A stretch of DNA of 64,000 bases from JBDHWG01 sp046328505. GTDB lineage: Bacteria > Chloroflexota > Anaerolineae > Epilineales > JAHCIE01. Position 1 is the first letter of the stretch. Each line of letters begins with the position of its first letter. This document shows positions 44,101-52,214 of the stretch, one piece after another. The stretch is from positions 1,178,001-1,242,000 of the forward strand of contig JAXLWL010000003.1 in the NCBI GenBank assembly GCA_046328505.1, written 5' to 3'. The notes beneath the pieces were generated by a model. That model searched no databases. It saw nothing but the letters and a program-made list of their open reading frames with translations, and was not told the origin of the DNA. A program made the translations under genes and the position numbers.

Positions 44101-45111
44101 GTGCGCATCGTAGTAGACGCGATGGGGGGTGACCACGCGCCCAGCGAGATCGTCAAGGGCGCGGTGGTGGCAGCGAAGGAGTTCGGCGACGAGATTATCC
44201 TCGTCGGGCGCGAGGCGGACGTGCGCGCGGCGCTGGGTGGGTCGCCGCCGGCGGCGATTCGCGTCGTCCACGCCAGCGAAGTCATCGAGATGGACGACCA
44301 GCCGGCGACGGCGGTGCGGGCCAAGAAAGACTCGTCTATGAGCGTCGGCATCCGTCTGGTCAAAGACGGCGAGGCCGACGCTTTTGTCACCATGGGCAAC
44401 ACCGGCGGGGCGCTGGCGGCGGCCTTGTTCGGCCTGGGCCGCATCCAGGGTATCAAGCGGCCTGCCCTGGCGACGGTCTTTCCCACGCTGCACGGCTTCA
44501 CCTTCATGCTGGATATCGGGGCCAATACCGATGTGCGGCCGGAGTGGCTGGTGCAGTTCGCCCTGATGGGCAGCATCTACGTCGAGCGCGTGCTGGGCGT
44601 CGCGAAGCCGCGGGTCGGCCTCATCTCCAATGGCGAAGAAGAGAGCAAGGGCAACGAGCTTGTCCAGGCCACGTACCCGCTGCTCAAGGCGGCGCCGATC
44701 AACTTCATCGGCAATATCGAGGGCAAGGACATGCTGATTGCCCAGGTGGCCGATGTCGTAGTGACCGACGGCTTCACCGGCAACGTCATCATCAAGTTCG
44801 CCGAGGCCATCGGCAAGATGATGCGCGAGATCATCAAGGAAGAGGTCACCCGCGACCCGTTCTCCATGCTAGGAGGCGCGATTGCGAAGGGCGCGTTCAG
44901 CCGGGTCAGCGCCCGCGCCGACGACAGCCCGTATGGGGGCGCGGTCTTGCTGGGCGTGGACGGCATCGTCGTGATCGGCCACGGGCGGGCCAAGGCCGAT
45001 GCCGTGGTCGCCGCCGTTCGCGCGGCACGGCGGGCCGTCGCCCAGAACGTCGTCGCCACCATCGCCGAGGGCGTCAAGGCGCTGCCACAGCCAGAAGCGC
45101 CGCCGGCATAG
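44101..45111 (+). CDS. plsX: phosphate acyltransferase PlsX
   Basis: A 336-residue enzyme that makes acyl-phosphate from acyl-ACP for phosphatidic acid synthesis; it is peripheral to the membrane. Landmarks are the N-terminal VVDAMGGDHAP, RAKKDSSMSVGIRLVKDGEADAFVTMGNTGGALAAALFGLGRI and VVTDGFTGNVIIKFAE, with SPYGGAVLLGVDGIVVIGHG near the end. The GTG start is preceded by AGGAGGATGA. The usual neighbours rpmF, fabH and fabD are absent. Confidence 0.95.
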   Translation: MRIVVDAMGGDHAPSEIVKGAVVAAKEFGDEIILVGREADVRAALGGSPPAAIRVVHASEVIEMDDQPATAVRAKKDSSMSVGIRLVKDGEADAFVTMGNTGGALAAALFGLGRIQGIKRPALATVFPTLHGFTFMLDIGANTDVRPEWLVQFALMGSIYVERVLGVAKPRVGLISNGEEESKGNELVQATYPLLKAAPINFIGNIEGKDMLIAQVADVVVTDGFTGNVIIKFAEAIGKMMREIIKEEVTRDPFSMLGGAIAKGAFSRVSARADDSPYGGAVLLGVDGIVVIGHGRAKADAVVAAVRAARRAVAQNVVATIAEGVKALPQPEAPPA

Positions 45112-45118
45112 GGGTAGA

Positions 45119-45178
45119 AATGTAGTGCCGACTTCCAGTCGCTCCCGCGGCCGCAGAACGACTAAAGTCGTCACTACA
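45119..45178. repeat. R3 palindromic element
   Basis: TGTAGTGCCGACTTCCAGTC...GACTAAAGTCGTCACTACA: 60 bases with inverted arms of about 22. It is an inverted relative of the copy at 48452. A CACGGAATA-type repeat (45214-45241) follows. Confidence 0.75.
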
Positions 45179-45247
45179 TGGTACCGCCGTTGCCTCGGGC
45201 GCGAAGAGTCTTATCACGGAATACACTGAAGACACGGAATAGAAATC

Positions 45248-46087
45248 ATGCGTATCGTCAAAAACGAAAAAGTCATCCAGGCCCGCGGACGCTGGGCGCG
45301 CATATTGATGCCCCTCGGCCTCGTGTTCCTGGTCGGCGGTCTCATCCTGTCGCTCCAGACGGGCAACCAGACGTCCCAGATCATGGCGTGGGCGGCCCTT
45401 ATCGGCGGTGTTCTCTGCTCCTCCTTCGGCATCGGCCTGGCGGACAAGTGGCTGTCAGTACCGGGCCGACCGCGCGCCGACCAGGCCCTGGAGACGGCCC
45501 TCAACTCGCTGGACATCAAGCACAAGCTGTATTCCTGGGCGCTGCCCGCCGCCGAGCAGGTGCTCTTGTCGCCGGCCGGGCTGACGGTGTTCCTCGTGAA
45601 GAGCCAGGAAGGCGTCATCCAGTGCCAGGACGGTAAGTGGAAGAACAAGATGGGCATCCTCAAGATGCTCAGCAGCCTGAGCCGCGAGCGCCTCGGCAAC
45701 CCAACAAAGGACCTGGAGCGCCACATCGCCCAGGTGAAGCAGCTGGCGACCGCCGCCGTGCCTGACGCCGACATCCCCGTCGACGGCATCATCGTGTTCA
45801 GCAACGCCGCAGCCCAGGTGCAGGTCGAAGGCTGCACCGACAATGTCGCGACGCCGGAGACGCTGCGCAACAAGTTCCGCGAGGTGACCGGCGGCGGCAA
45901 GCGCATCACTGACACGGCATACCGCCAGATCGAGGAGGCGTTCGACAACCTGGCCGGGCCGTCGGCCACCACGACAACCCAGACCGCGACGCGCTCGACG
46001 AGCGCAACGCGGCAGGGCGGACGGTTCGCCAAGGACTCCAGCCGCAAGACGTCCAGCGCCAAGGCGAAGAAGTCGTCGGGGAAGTAG
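45248..46087 (+). CDS. two-helix membrane protein with NERD-like region
   Basis: A 279-residue protein with two hydrophobic segments (about residues 18-36 and 46-66), then a cytoplasmic domain. The segment WALPAAEQVLLSPAGLTVFLVKSQEGVIQCQDGKW resembles the nuclease-related NERD fold (a presumed nuclease-like core with the Glu/Lys pattern blurred). The tail is low complexity, Ser/Thr/Lys-rich (SSRKTSSAKAKKSSGK) and strongly basic, suggesting nucleic-acid or membrane-surface contact. No clear ribosome-binding site precedes the ATG. Function unknown. Confidence 0.55.
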   Translation: MRIVKNEKVIQARGRWARILMPLGLVFLVGGLILSLQTGNQTSQIMAWAALIGGVLCSSFGIGLADKWLSVPGRPRADQALETALNSLDIKHKLYSWALPAAEQVLLSPAGLTVFLVKSQEGVIQCQDGKWKNKMGILKMLSSLSRERLGNPTKDLERHIAQVKQLATAAVPDADIPVDGIIVFSNAAAQVQVEGCTDNVATPETLRNKFREVTGGGKRITDTAYRQIEEAFDNLAGPSATTTTQTATRSTSATRQGGRFAKDSSRKTSSAKAKKSSGK

Positions 46088-46210
46088 CCAAGCATCACGG
46101 GTAGAGACGCGCCATGGCACGTCTCTACAATGTTTCCATCGCGGGAAAGGGGGGACGAGCCAGGCTCGTCCCTTTTGTGTCCAATCGATGAGAGAATAAA
46201 GGGCAACAGG

Positions 46211-46333
46211 GTCATTGCGAGGAGGGCGATAGCCCGACGAAGCAATCTCGCGACGGGTGGCAGGCGCGTTGTTCGCAATATGGCCCGTCTTTCGCACGAG
46301 CGTGGGATTGCTTCGCGTTCGCTCGCAATGACA
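46211..46333. repeat. R1 palindromic repeat
   Basis: GTCATTGCGAGGAGGGCGAT...GAAGCAATCTC at the left and GGGATTGCTTCGCGTTCGCT...CAATGACA at the right, ending 19 bases before the amylase-family start codon. Confidence 0.8.
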
Positions 46334-46352
46334 GGCCCAAGGAGGGTGTCCC

Positions 46353-48236
46353 ATGATCCAATCTGTATGGCATCCGACGATTCAGGCGGCCATCGACGCG
46401 AGGCAGATCGACGCCGCGCTCGCCGCCAGCGTCTACCCTTCCCCGGCCGACTGGCGCGACGTCTGGATCTACCAGGTGCTCGTGGACCGCTTCAACAATC
46501 CGGCGGCGCCGCCCAAGGAGTCGTGGGATGGGGCGCACGCCATCTTCCAGGGCGGCACGCTGGAAGGGGTGCGCCAGAGGCTCGACTACCTGAAGGATCT
46601 GGGTGTGGGCGCGTTGTGGCTGTCGCCGGTTCAGAAGAACTGCCAGTACCGCCCGGATAGCTACCACGGCTACGGCATCCAGGACTTCCTCAGCATCGAC
46701 CCGCGGCTGGCGACCGACCCCGACGCGGCGCGCGAGAATCCCAGACTTGTCGAAGATGAGCTTATCGCCCTGGTGGAGGACGCCCACGCCCTGGGCATAT
46801 ACATCATCTTCGATATCGTCCTGAACCACACCGGGGACACGTTCGAGTACGTCTTCGACGACGGCTCGACATCGGCGATGGCTCCCTGGCGCGATAGTGG
46901 CCCGTACACCATCCGCTGGCGCGACGAGAATGGCAACGGCCGCGCCGACTGGACGGAAGCGCCCACCAACCCGCCGCGAGACGCCGCCGTCTGGCCGGCG
47001 GAGCTGCGGGACAACCGCTACTTCCGCCGCCAGGGAAACGCCTTCGACCGCCCGTCGGACCTGCAGGAGAAGGCCGGCGACTTCTTCTCACTCAAGGAGA
47101 TTGTGGCCGAGTACCAGGAGACGGACACCGGCTTCGTGCCGGCGCTGAGCGCGCTCATCCGCGCCTACCAGTACCTCATCGCCCGCTTCGACGTGGACGG
47201 CTTCCGCATCGACACCCTGAAGTACCTACCGCCGGATACGGCGCGCACGTTCGGGAATGCGATTCGCGAGTACGCGCTGAGCATCGGCAAGAAGAACTTC
47301 TTCACCTACGGCGAGGTATACGACGAAGAAGCCAAGATCGAGGCGTACGTCGGGCGCAACACGATCTCCGACGGCGACCTGGTCGGGGTCGACGCCGCGC
47401 TCGACTTCCCGCTCTTCTTCCGCCTGCCGGACCTCGCGAAGGGCTTCAGGTCGGCGGAGGACCTGGCGGCGATGTACCGTCGGCGGCGCGACATCGGGCG
47501 CAGCGTGCTTAGCAATCACGGCGACGCGAGCCGCTACTTCGTCACTTTCCTCGACAATCACGACCAGTACCACCGCATCCGCTACGTCGACCCCGCCGAC
47601 CCACACCGCTTCGACGATCAGACGACGCTGGCCCTGACGATGCTGTTCTCGCTGCAGGGAATCCCGTGCGTGTACTACGGCACGGAGCAGGGGCTGCACG
47701 CGTCGGGCGACTCGCTGGAGGCGGTGCGCGAGGCGCTGTGGGGCAAGCCCGACGCCTTCGATAAGACGAACCTGTTCTACGATACTATCCGGCGGCTAAG
47801 CCACACGCGGGACGGCCAGCCCACCCTGCGCTACGGGCGACAATACTTCCGCGCCACGTCGAGCGACGGCGTGAACTTCACCATCTCGCAGACCGGCGGC
47901 GACCCGGTCGCATTCTCCCGCATCCTCAACGACCGCGAGGTCGTCGTCGCCGCCAATCCTTCGACCACGGCTCGCTTCAGCGGCGCCGTTATCGTAGATG
48001 CGTCCCTCAACCGCGACGGCACGGTCTACACGACGGTGTTCAGCAACAAGGCGAATCGCGAGGGCCGCACGCAGGCCGTGACGTTCAAGCCGCAGGGCAG
48101 CGTCAGCATCCGCTACGCCGACGGCACGGGCGGCAACGGCCCGCTGCTGGTGCTGCCAGTGACGCTCGATCCGATGGAGGCGCAAATCCTCGCCATCGTC
48201 GGCGAAACGCCCGGCATGCGCGACATCACTCAATAG
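46353..48236 (+). CDS. GH13 alpha-amylase family glycosidase
   Basis: A 627-residue TIM-barrel glycosidase acting on alpha-glucans or related oligosaccharides. The four GH13 regions are present: DIVLNH (154-159), GFRIDTLK with nucleophile Asp287, GEVYDE with acid/base Glu321, and FLDNHD with transition-state Asp404. A long loop (about 170-250) separates regions I and II, and a C-terminal beta domain (about 500-615) follows. No signal peptide, so it is probably cytoplasmic, in glycogen or maltodextrin turnover. AAGGAGGGTGTCCC precedes the ATG. Exact specificity cannot be assigned. Confidence 0.9.
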   Translation: MIQSVWHPTIQAAIDARQIDAALAASVYPSPADWRDVWIYQVLVDRFNNPAAPPKESWDGAHAIFQGGTLEGVRQRLDYLKDLGVGALWLSPVQKNCQYRPDSYHGYGIQDFLSIDPRLATDPDAARENPRLVEDELIALVEDAHALGIYIIFDIVLNHTGDTFEYVFDDGSTSAMAPWRDSGPYTIRWRDENGNGRADWTEAPTNPPRDAAVWPAELRDNRYFRRQGNAFDRPSDLQEKAGDFFSLKEIVAEYQETDTGFVPALSALIRAYQYLIARFDVDGFRIDTLKYLPPDTARTFGNAIREYALSIGKKNFFTYGEVYDEEAKIEAYVGRNTISDGDLVGVDAALDFPLFFRLPDLAKGFRSAEDLAAMYRRRRDIGRSVLSNHGDASRYFVTFLDNHDQYHRIRYVDPADPHRFDDQTTLALTMLFSLQGIPCVYYGTEQGLHASGDSLEAVREALWGKPDAFDKTNLFYDTIRRLSHTRDGQPTLRYGRQYFRATSSDGVNFTISQTGGDPVAFSRILNDREVVVAANPSTTARFSGAVIVDASLNRDGTVYTTVFSNKANREGRTQAVTFKPQGSVSIRYADGTGGNGPLLVLPVTLDPMEAQILAIVGETPGMRDITQ

Positions 48237-48334
48237 CACATGAGTCGCCTCGACGGCCGAGGCTCTCCCAATTAGTGCGGCCATTCGTGGCTGTCACGCT
48301 AAGCATCCGCTGCTCAGAACACAGAGCCCTGCGA

Positions 48335-48600
48335 TGTCATTGCGAGGCGGGCTTCTTGCGGGGGTGTGGGGGGCAAAGCTCCCCACTGACGAAGCAATCT
48401 CCCGGGAAGGCGATCTACTCCATGGTAGTGCGTTACACGTGAGTTGCGTGTTATGTAGTAACGACTTTAGTCGTTCTGCGGTCTAGGAAACGACTGGAAG
48501 TCGTTACTACATTTCGGTCATGGTACGTGTAACACAACAATAGTGCCTAGAGCGTCTTTCGCTAGGTCGTGAGATTGCTTCGCTCCGCTCGCAATGACAG
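48335..48600. repeat. R1 element split by an R3 element
   Basis: The left arm (48335-48402) and right arm (48570-48600, GAGATTGCTTCGCTCCGCTC...AATGACA) are about 170 bases apart instead of about 60. A complete R3 palindrome lies between. This covers most of the gap 48237-48605; no gene seen. Confidence 0.7.
48452..48513. repeat. R3 palindromic element, best copy
   Basis: TGTAGTAACGACTTTAGTCG at one end and CGACTGGAAGTCGTTACTACA at the other, inverted repeats with about 20 paired positions. Mobile-element-like size and symmetry but no transposase. Confidence 0.75.
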
Positions 48601-48605
48601 CAGGG

Positions 48606-50042
48606 CTACGCCTTCGGCTTCACGACGAGGACACCGCTCATGAACGGGTGCATCGAGCAGCGATAGTTGAATGTCCCCGGCGTCGAGGGGGTTAGCGTGA
48701 AGCTCTGCCCTGGCTCAATCGCGCCGGAGTCCCACTTCCCGGTTAGCTCCGTCACTGTGTGCGACGTGGTGTCGGCGTTCGTCCAGGTCACCGTTTGGCC
48801 CACGGTCGCCGTAACGGTCTCCGGGAAGGCGAAGTGGTCGATCTTCACGGCGACGCCGCCCGGCTGCGCGTCGGCCGCCGCCTTCGGCTGGGCGACGATC
48901 TTGCGCGGGGCGTTGCCGGTGGGAACCGTGGCGGCCACCTTGCGCGCGTTGAGGTCGACCACAGAGACGTCGTTGGACGCTTCGTTGGTGACGTAGGCGG
49001 TCTCGCCATCGGGGCTGGTCGCGATCCAGTGCGGCTGCTTGCCAACCGTAACCGTCCCGAGCACTTTGCGCGTCGCAGGATCGAACACGGCCAGCTCGCC
49101 CGGCCCCTGGCTGACCACCAGCCCATATTCGCCGCTGGGCGTGAAGAAGATATGGTGAGGCGAGGCGCCAACCGGCATCTGCGCCACGATCTTGTTGCTC
49201 GCCGTGTCCACAACCTGCACCGAATCCACCGCCGCCTGGCTGAAGTATACCGACTTGCCATCCGGGCTGTACGTCGCGTCGCGGGGCGCTTTGTCAAGGG
49301 GTATCTGGCCGGCGATACTTCTATCAATGAGGTTTACAACAACCAGGGCGAACGCGTTTGGCTTCTGGGAAGCGACATACGCGGTTCTGCCGTCCGGGCT
49401 AACCGTAATGTTGTGGGGGTTCGCAACGGAGACGCGGTCGACGACCTGGTTCGTCTTGGTATCAATGAGGGCGACCTGGCCGTCGTCGTAGACGGCGGAC
49501 AGCACGTGGCCGCCATCCGGCGTGATGGCGAGGCCGTGCGGCGTCTTCCCAACTTCGATGGTGTGGACGACCTGGTCGGTCGCCGTGTCGATGACGCTAA
49601 CCTTGGTGTCGGCTTCGCTGCTGACGTACACGTAGCGGCCATCCGGGGTAATGACCATACCATGCGGCCCCGGTGGGATGGCGATCTTGCCGACCATTCG
49701 ATTGGCGCCGGTGTCGAACACGCCGACGGCGTTGTCTTTGAACAGCCCGATGTACGCTTTCGGACCGCTCGCCGCGGCGGATGCAGCGCCGGTGGGCGCT
49801 ACGGCCGGGGCAGACGTGGGCGGCGCCGACGTTGGCATGGACATGCTCGTCGCGGTCGGCGCCATCGTGGGCGCAGTAGTGGGCATGGTGGCGGCCTGGG
49901 CGGACGACTGATTCGACGGCGCCGCCGTGGGCGCGGACGCGCACGCGCCGAGAACAATCGCGGCGGCAGCAAGCAGCCCAACGACCGCAATGAAGCGCGC
50001 GAAACAGGATCGAGCGTGGGCAAACATGTCTCGTACGACCAT
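48606..50042 (-). CDS. lipoprotein beta-propeller (YVTN) fused to a cupredoxin domain
   Basis: 478 residues. The signal peptide ends in lipobox VLGAC; then a Thr/Ala/Pro-rich linker, then about seven YVTN-type propeller blades (residues 90-380) of the pattern HGMVITPDGRYVYVSSEAD...VSVIDT. The C-terminal domain (about 390-475) is plastocyanin-like with Cu ligands His in TTSHTV and Cys, His, Met in YRCSMHPFM. It is anchored outside the membrane and may bind copper or carry electrons. ATG 50042 is chosen since GAGAGG lies at the right distance; 50060 is an in-frame alternative. Divergent from the ECF sigma gene, with a symmetric promoter-like region between. Confidence 0.85.
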   Translation of the reverse strand: MVVRDMFAHARSCFARFIAVVGLLAAAAIVLGACASAPTAAPSNQSSAQAATMPTTAPTMAPTATSMSMPTSAPPTSAPAVAPTGAASAAASGPKAYIGLFKDNAVGVFDTGANRMVGKIAIPPGPHGMVITPDGRYVYVSSEADTKVSVIDTATDQVVHTIEVGKTPHGLAITPDGGHVLSAVYDDGQVALIDTKTNQVVDRVSVANPHNITVSPDGRTAYVASQKPNAFALVVVNLIDRSIAGQIPLDKAPRDATYSPDGKSVYFSQAAVDSVQVVDTASNKIVAQMPVGASPHHIFFTPSGEYGLVVSQGPGELAVFDPATRKVLGTVTVGKQPHWIATSPDGETAYVTNEASNDVSVVDLNARKVAATVPTGNAPRKIVAQPKAAADAQPGGVAVKIDHFAFPETVTATVGQTVTWTNADTTSHTVTELTGKWDSGAIEPGQSFTLTPSTPGTFNYRCSMHPFMSGVLVVKPKA

Positions 50043-50128
50043 CTTCATCCTCTCTTTCATCCCTGACGAGCTCTATTCACGCCGTGCCATTGCAGGCGTT
50101 CATCCAGGATAACCGAGGCGCTGGGCGC

Positions 50129-50190
50129 GTTATTCCCGCCGCCGCCGAAATGGCCGATCCGGGAATAAACTCACCACGGGCGGAGTCTGG
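50129..50190. promoter_or_regulatory. divergent ECF-type promoter or operator element
   Basis: TTATTCCCG (50130-50138) and CGGGAATAA (50160-50168) form a perfect nine-base inverted repeat. Rightward, GGGAATAA is followed after 16 bases by GTCT (50185-50188), like the -35/-10 layout of ECF promoters (for example E. coli sigma-E GGAACTT/GTCT). Leftward, the same -35 faces the propeller-cupredoxin gene with a weaker -10. Suggests autoregulation of the sigma operon and control of the divergent gene. Confidence 0.5.
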
Positions 50191-50232
50191 ATAGAATGGA
50201 GAGCTTGTTGGGGGACAAAGGAAGGCAAGCGG

Positions 50233-50805
50233 GTGACAGACCAGGAGCGAAACGCGCGGTTCGAACAGATTGTGTTACCCCACCTGGACGCTGCCTACAA
50301 CCTCGCACGGTGGCTCATACATGACGAACGGGACGCGGAAGACGTCGTGCAGGAGGCTTGCCTGCGCGCTTTCAAGTTCGTCGACGGCTTCCGTGGCGGT
50401 GACAGCCGCGCCTGGATGCTGCGCATCGTGCGTAACACATGCTATAGCTGGCTACGCGCGAACCGCGAGGCGCACGAAAGCGTGCCATTCGAAGAAACGC
50501 TCTCGAATTCGGCGGATGACGAGGCGGATCCGGAGGCGGTCGCGTTTCAAGAGGTGGACACGCAGACGCTGCGGCGGGCGCTGGAGGAGATGCCCGTGGA
50601 GTTCCGCGAGGTGATTATCCTACGAGAGCTGGAAGGCCTATCCTACAAGGAAATCGCGAGCATCACCGACGTGCCGATAGGGACCGTCATGTCGCGGCTG
50701 GCGCGGGCGCGCCAATGGCTGCAGCACTTTCTGCTAGAAGCAATGCGCAAGGAGACCCGAGGTGGATTGCCGAGAAACGCGCACCTTGCTGCACGGGTAT
50801 ATTGA
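50233..50805 (+). CDS. ECF (sigma-70 family) RNA polymerase sigma factor
   Basis: A 190-residue sigma factor with only regions 2 and 4. Region 2 covers about 18-75 (YNLARWLIHDERDAEDVVQEACLRAF...WMLRIVRNTCYSWLR). Region 4 covers about 112-163 (MPVEFREVIILRELEGLSYKEIASI...GTVMSRLARAR). GTG start. Its final 44 bases overlap the start of a zinc-finger anti-sigma gene, the standard autoregulated pair. The likely target promoter is the symmetric GGGAATAA element just upstream. Confidence 0.93.
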   Translation: MTDQERNARFEQIVLPHLDAAYNLARWLIHDERDAEDVVQEACLRAFKFVDGFRGGDSRAWMLRIVRNTCYSWLRANREAHESVPFEETLSNSADDEADPEAVAFQEVDTQTLRRALEEMPVEFREVIILRELEGLSYKEIASITDVPIGTVMSRLARARQWLQHFLLEAMRKETRGGLPRNAHLAARVY

Positions 50806-51529
50806 CGACGAGCTAGACCTCGTCAGCAACCTGAAGGTGGAGGAGCACTTGCACACTTGCGCCGACTGCACAGGGCGCGTCGACGCGCAGCAGGCGCTGC
50901 GCGCGCGCCTGGGCGACGACTCCCTCTATTTTCGGGCACCCGCGCACCTGCGGCAGAGTGTCCGCGCATCGGTGAAGCGGGCCGGCAGAGGGAGCACGCT
51001 CTCGCGCTGGCAATGGTGGCCATGGGTCAGCCTAGCGGCGACGCTGGCTGCGCTTGTGCTCGTCGTGTGGTGGGTCGGCCCGGAGTGGCAGGCAAGGCAG
51101 ATGGAGAATAACCTCGCCGACGAGGTCACGGCCGGCCACGTGCGCTCGCTCATGGTCAACCACCTGGCCGACATTCCCTCCTCCGACCAGCACACGGTGA
51201 AACCGTGGTTCGACGGCAAGCTCGACTTTGCGCCGCCGGTCGTCGACCTGGCCGGTCAGGGGTTTCCCTTGACCGGTGGACGGCTGGATTACATCAATGG
51301 TCGGGCGGTCGCCGCTCTCATCTACTACCGCCAGCGCCACCCGATCAACCTGTTCATCTGGCCGACGGCAGACGGCTCAAGCGCGGGCATGAGCGTCACC
51401 GAGCGCCAGGGCTACAATCTCGTGCACTGGACGGGCCACGGCATGACCTATTGGGCGGTGTCGGACCTGAACACGACGGAGCTTCAGCAGTTCGCCGCCC
51501 TCCTCCAACAACAGGGCCTGGGTCCGTGA
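50762..51529 (+). CDS. membrane-bound zinc-finger anti-sigma factor
   Basis: A 255-residue protein. The N-terminal zf-HC2/ZAS domain has Cys3, His29, Cys33 and Cys36 (EEHLHTCADC), which binds its ECF partner. One transmembrane helix (WVSLAATLAALVLVVWWVG, about residues 87-106) is followed by an extracytoplasmic domain (about 107-255, with PSSDQHTVKPWFDGKLDFAPP and GYNLVHWTGHGMTYWAVSDL), typical of anti-sigma sensor domains. The GTG start overlaps the sigma gene, ensuring coupled synthesis. The signal sensed is unknown; the divergent cupredoxin suggests envelope redox or copper (inference). Confidence 0.88.
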   Translation: MDCRETRTLLHGYIDDELDLVSNLKVEEHLHTCADCTGRVDAQQALRARLGDDSLYFRAPAHLRQSVRASVKRAGRGSTLSRWQWWPWVSLAATLAALVLVVWWVGPEWQARQMENNLADEVTAGHVRSLMVNHLADIPSSDQHTVKPWFDGKLDFAPPVVDLAGQGFPLTGGRLDYINGRAVAALIYYRQRHPINLFIWPTADGSSAGMSVTERQGYNLVHWTGHGMTYWAVSDLNTTELQQFAALLQQQGLGP

Positions 51530-51538
51530 TGGGGCTGT

Positions 51539-51605
51539 TGTCATGCTGAGCGAATGCGAAGCATCCCGGTGCTCCGGGGGACGCTTCGCTCCGCTCAGCG
51601 TGACG
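51539..51605. repeat. short R1-like hairpin between convergent genes
   Basis: TGTCATGCTGAGCGAATGCG pairs with CGCTTCGCTCCGCTCAGCGTGACG. It lies between the anti-sigma and cupin stops and could terminate both. Confidence 0.6.
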
Positions 51606-51610
51606 ATGGG

Positions 51611-52084
51611 TTAGTCGCCCGGCTGCGGATGCGCGGGGTCAACCCAGTAGACGTGCTCGGGCTTCTCTACGACAGGGATATCGAGGTTGACCACGACCGG
51701 CTCCTGGTCACTGCGCACCAGCACGCATTCCAGCGGCTCGTCGTCCAGGGCGTTGATCTCCTGGTGCGGCACGTAGGGCGGCACGAAGATGAAATCCCCC
51801 GGCCCCGCCTCGGCATAGTATTCCAACTGCTCGCCCCACCGCATCCGCGCGCGGCCCTTCACCACGTAGATGACGCTCTCCAGCGGTCCGTGGTGATGCG
51901 CGCCCGTCTTGGCGTTCGGCTCGATAGTCACCGCGCCGGCCCAGAGCTTCTGAGCGCCGGCACGGGCGAAGTTGATGGCCGCGCCGCGAGTCATCCCCGG
52001 CGTCTGGGGTGTGTTGAAGTCGAGCTGGCTGCCGCTGACGACACGCACGCCGTTCTCACGCCAATTTATCCGTGCGTCTGACAT
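51611..52084 (-). CDS. cupin-domain protein
   Basis: A 157-residue single-cupin protein. Motif 1 is GAHHHGPLESVIYVVKG with His63, His65 and Glu69. Motif 2 is PGDFIFVPPYVPHQEIN with the fourth His ligand. It probably binds a divalent metal; enzymes and sugar- or antibiotic-binding proteins share this fold, so no reaction is assigned. The ATG at 52084 has GAGGAGCAAGGGA upstream; an in-frame ATG at 52114 has no such site. Confidence 0.82.
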   Translation of the reverse strand: MSDARINWRENGVRVVSGSQLDFNTPQTPGMTRGAAINFARAGAQKLWAGAVTIEPNAKTGAHHHGPLESVIYVVKGRARMRWGEQLEYYAEAGPGDFIFVPPYVPHQEINALDDEPLECVLVRSDQEPVVVNLDIPVVEKPEHVYWVDPAHPQPGD

Positions 52085-52153
52085 TCCCTTGCTCCTCTCC
52101 TGGCCCTCACGCATCGACGTCCACTCACTATGGCTGTGAAGCCTTCAGTAGAC

Positions 52154-52183
52154 ATTATAGCGAATCATTTCTTTGTCCGGCAA
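52154..52183 (-). promoter_or_regulatory. candidate promoter for the cupin gene
   Basis: Minus strand TTGCCG (52183-52178), 18 bases, consensus TATAAT (52159-52154), 70 bases before the start. Confidence 0.5.
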
Positions 52184-52214
52184 TACTCCTTGCGAAATCG
52201 GTGCCTCGAAACCA

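Noticed and set aside
45248..46087. Assignment as a functional NERD nuclease
   Set aside because: Only part of the fold pattern is visible and catalytic residues cannot be aligned with certainty, so it is left as NERD-like.
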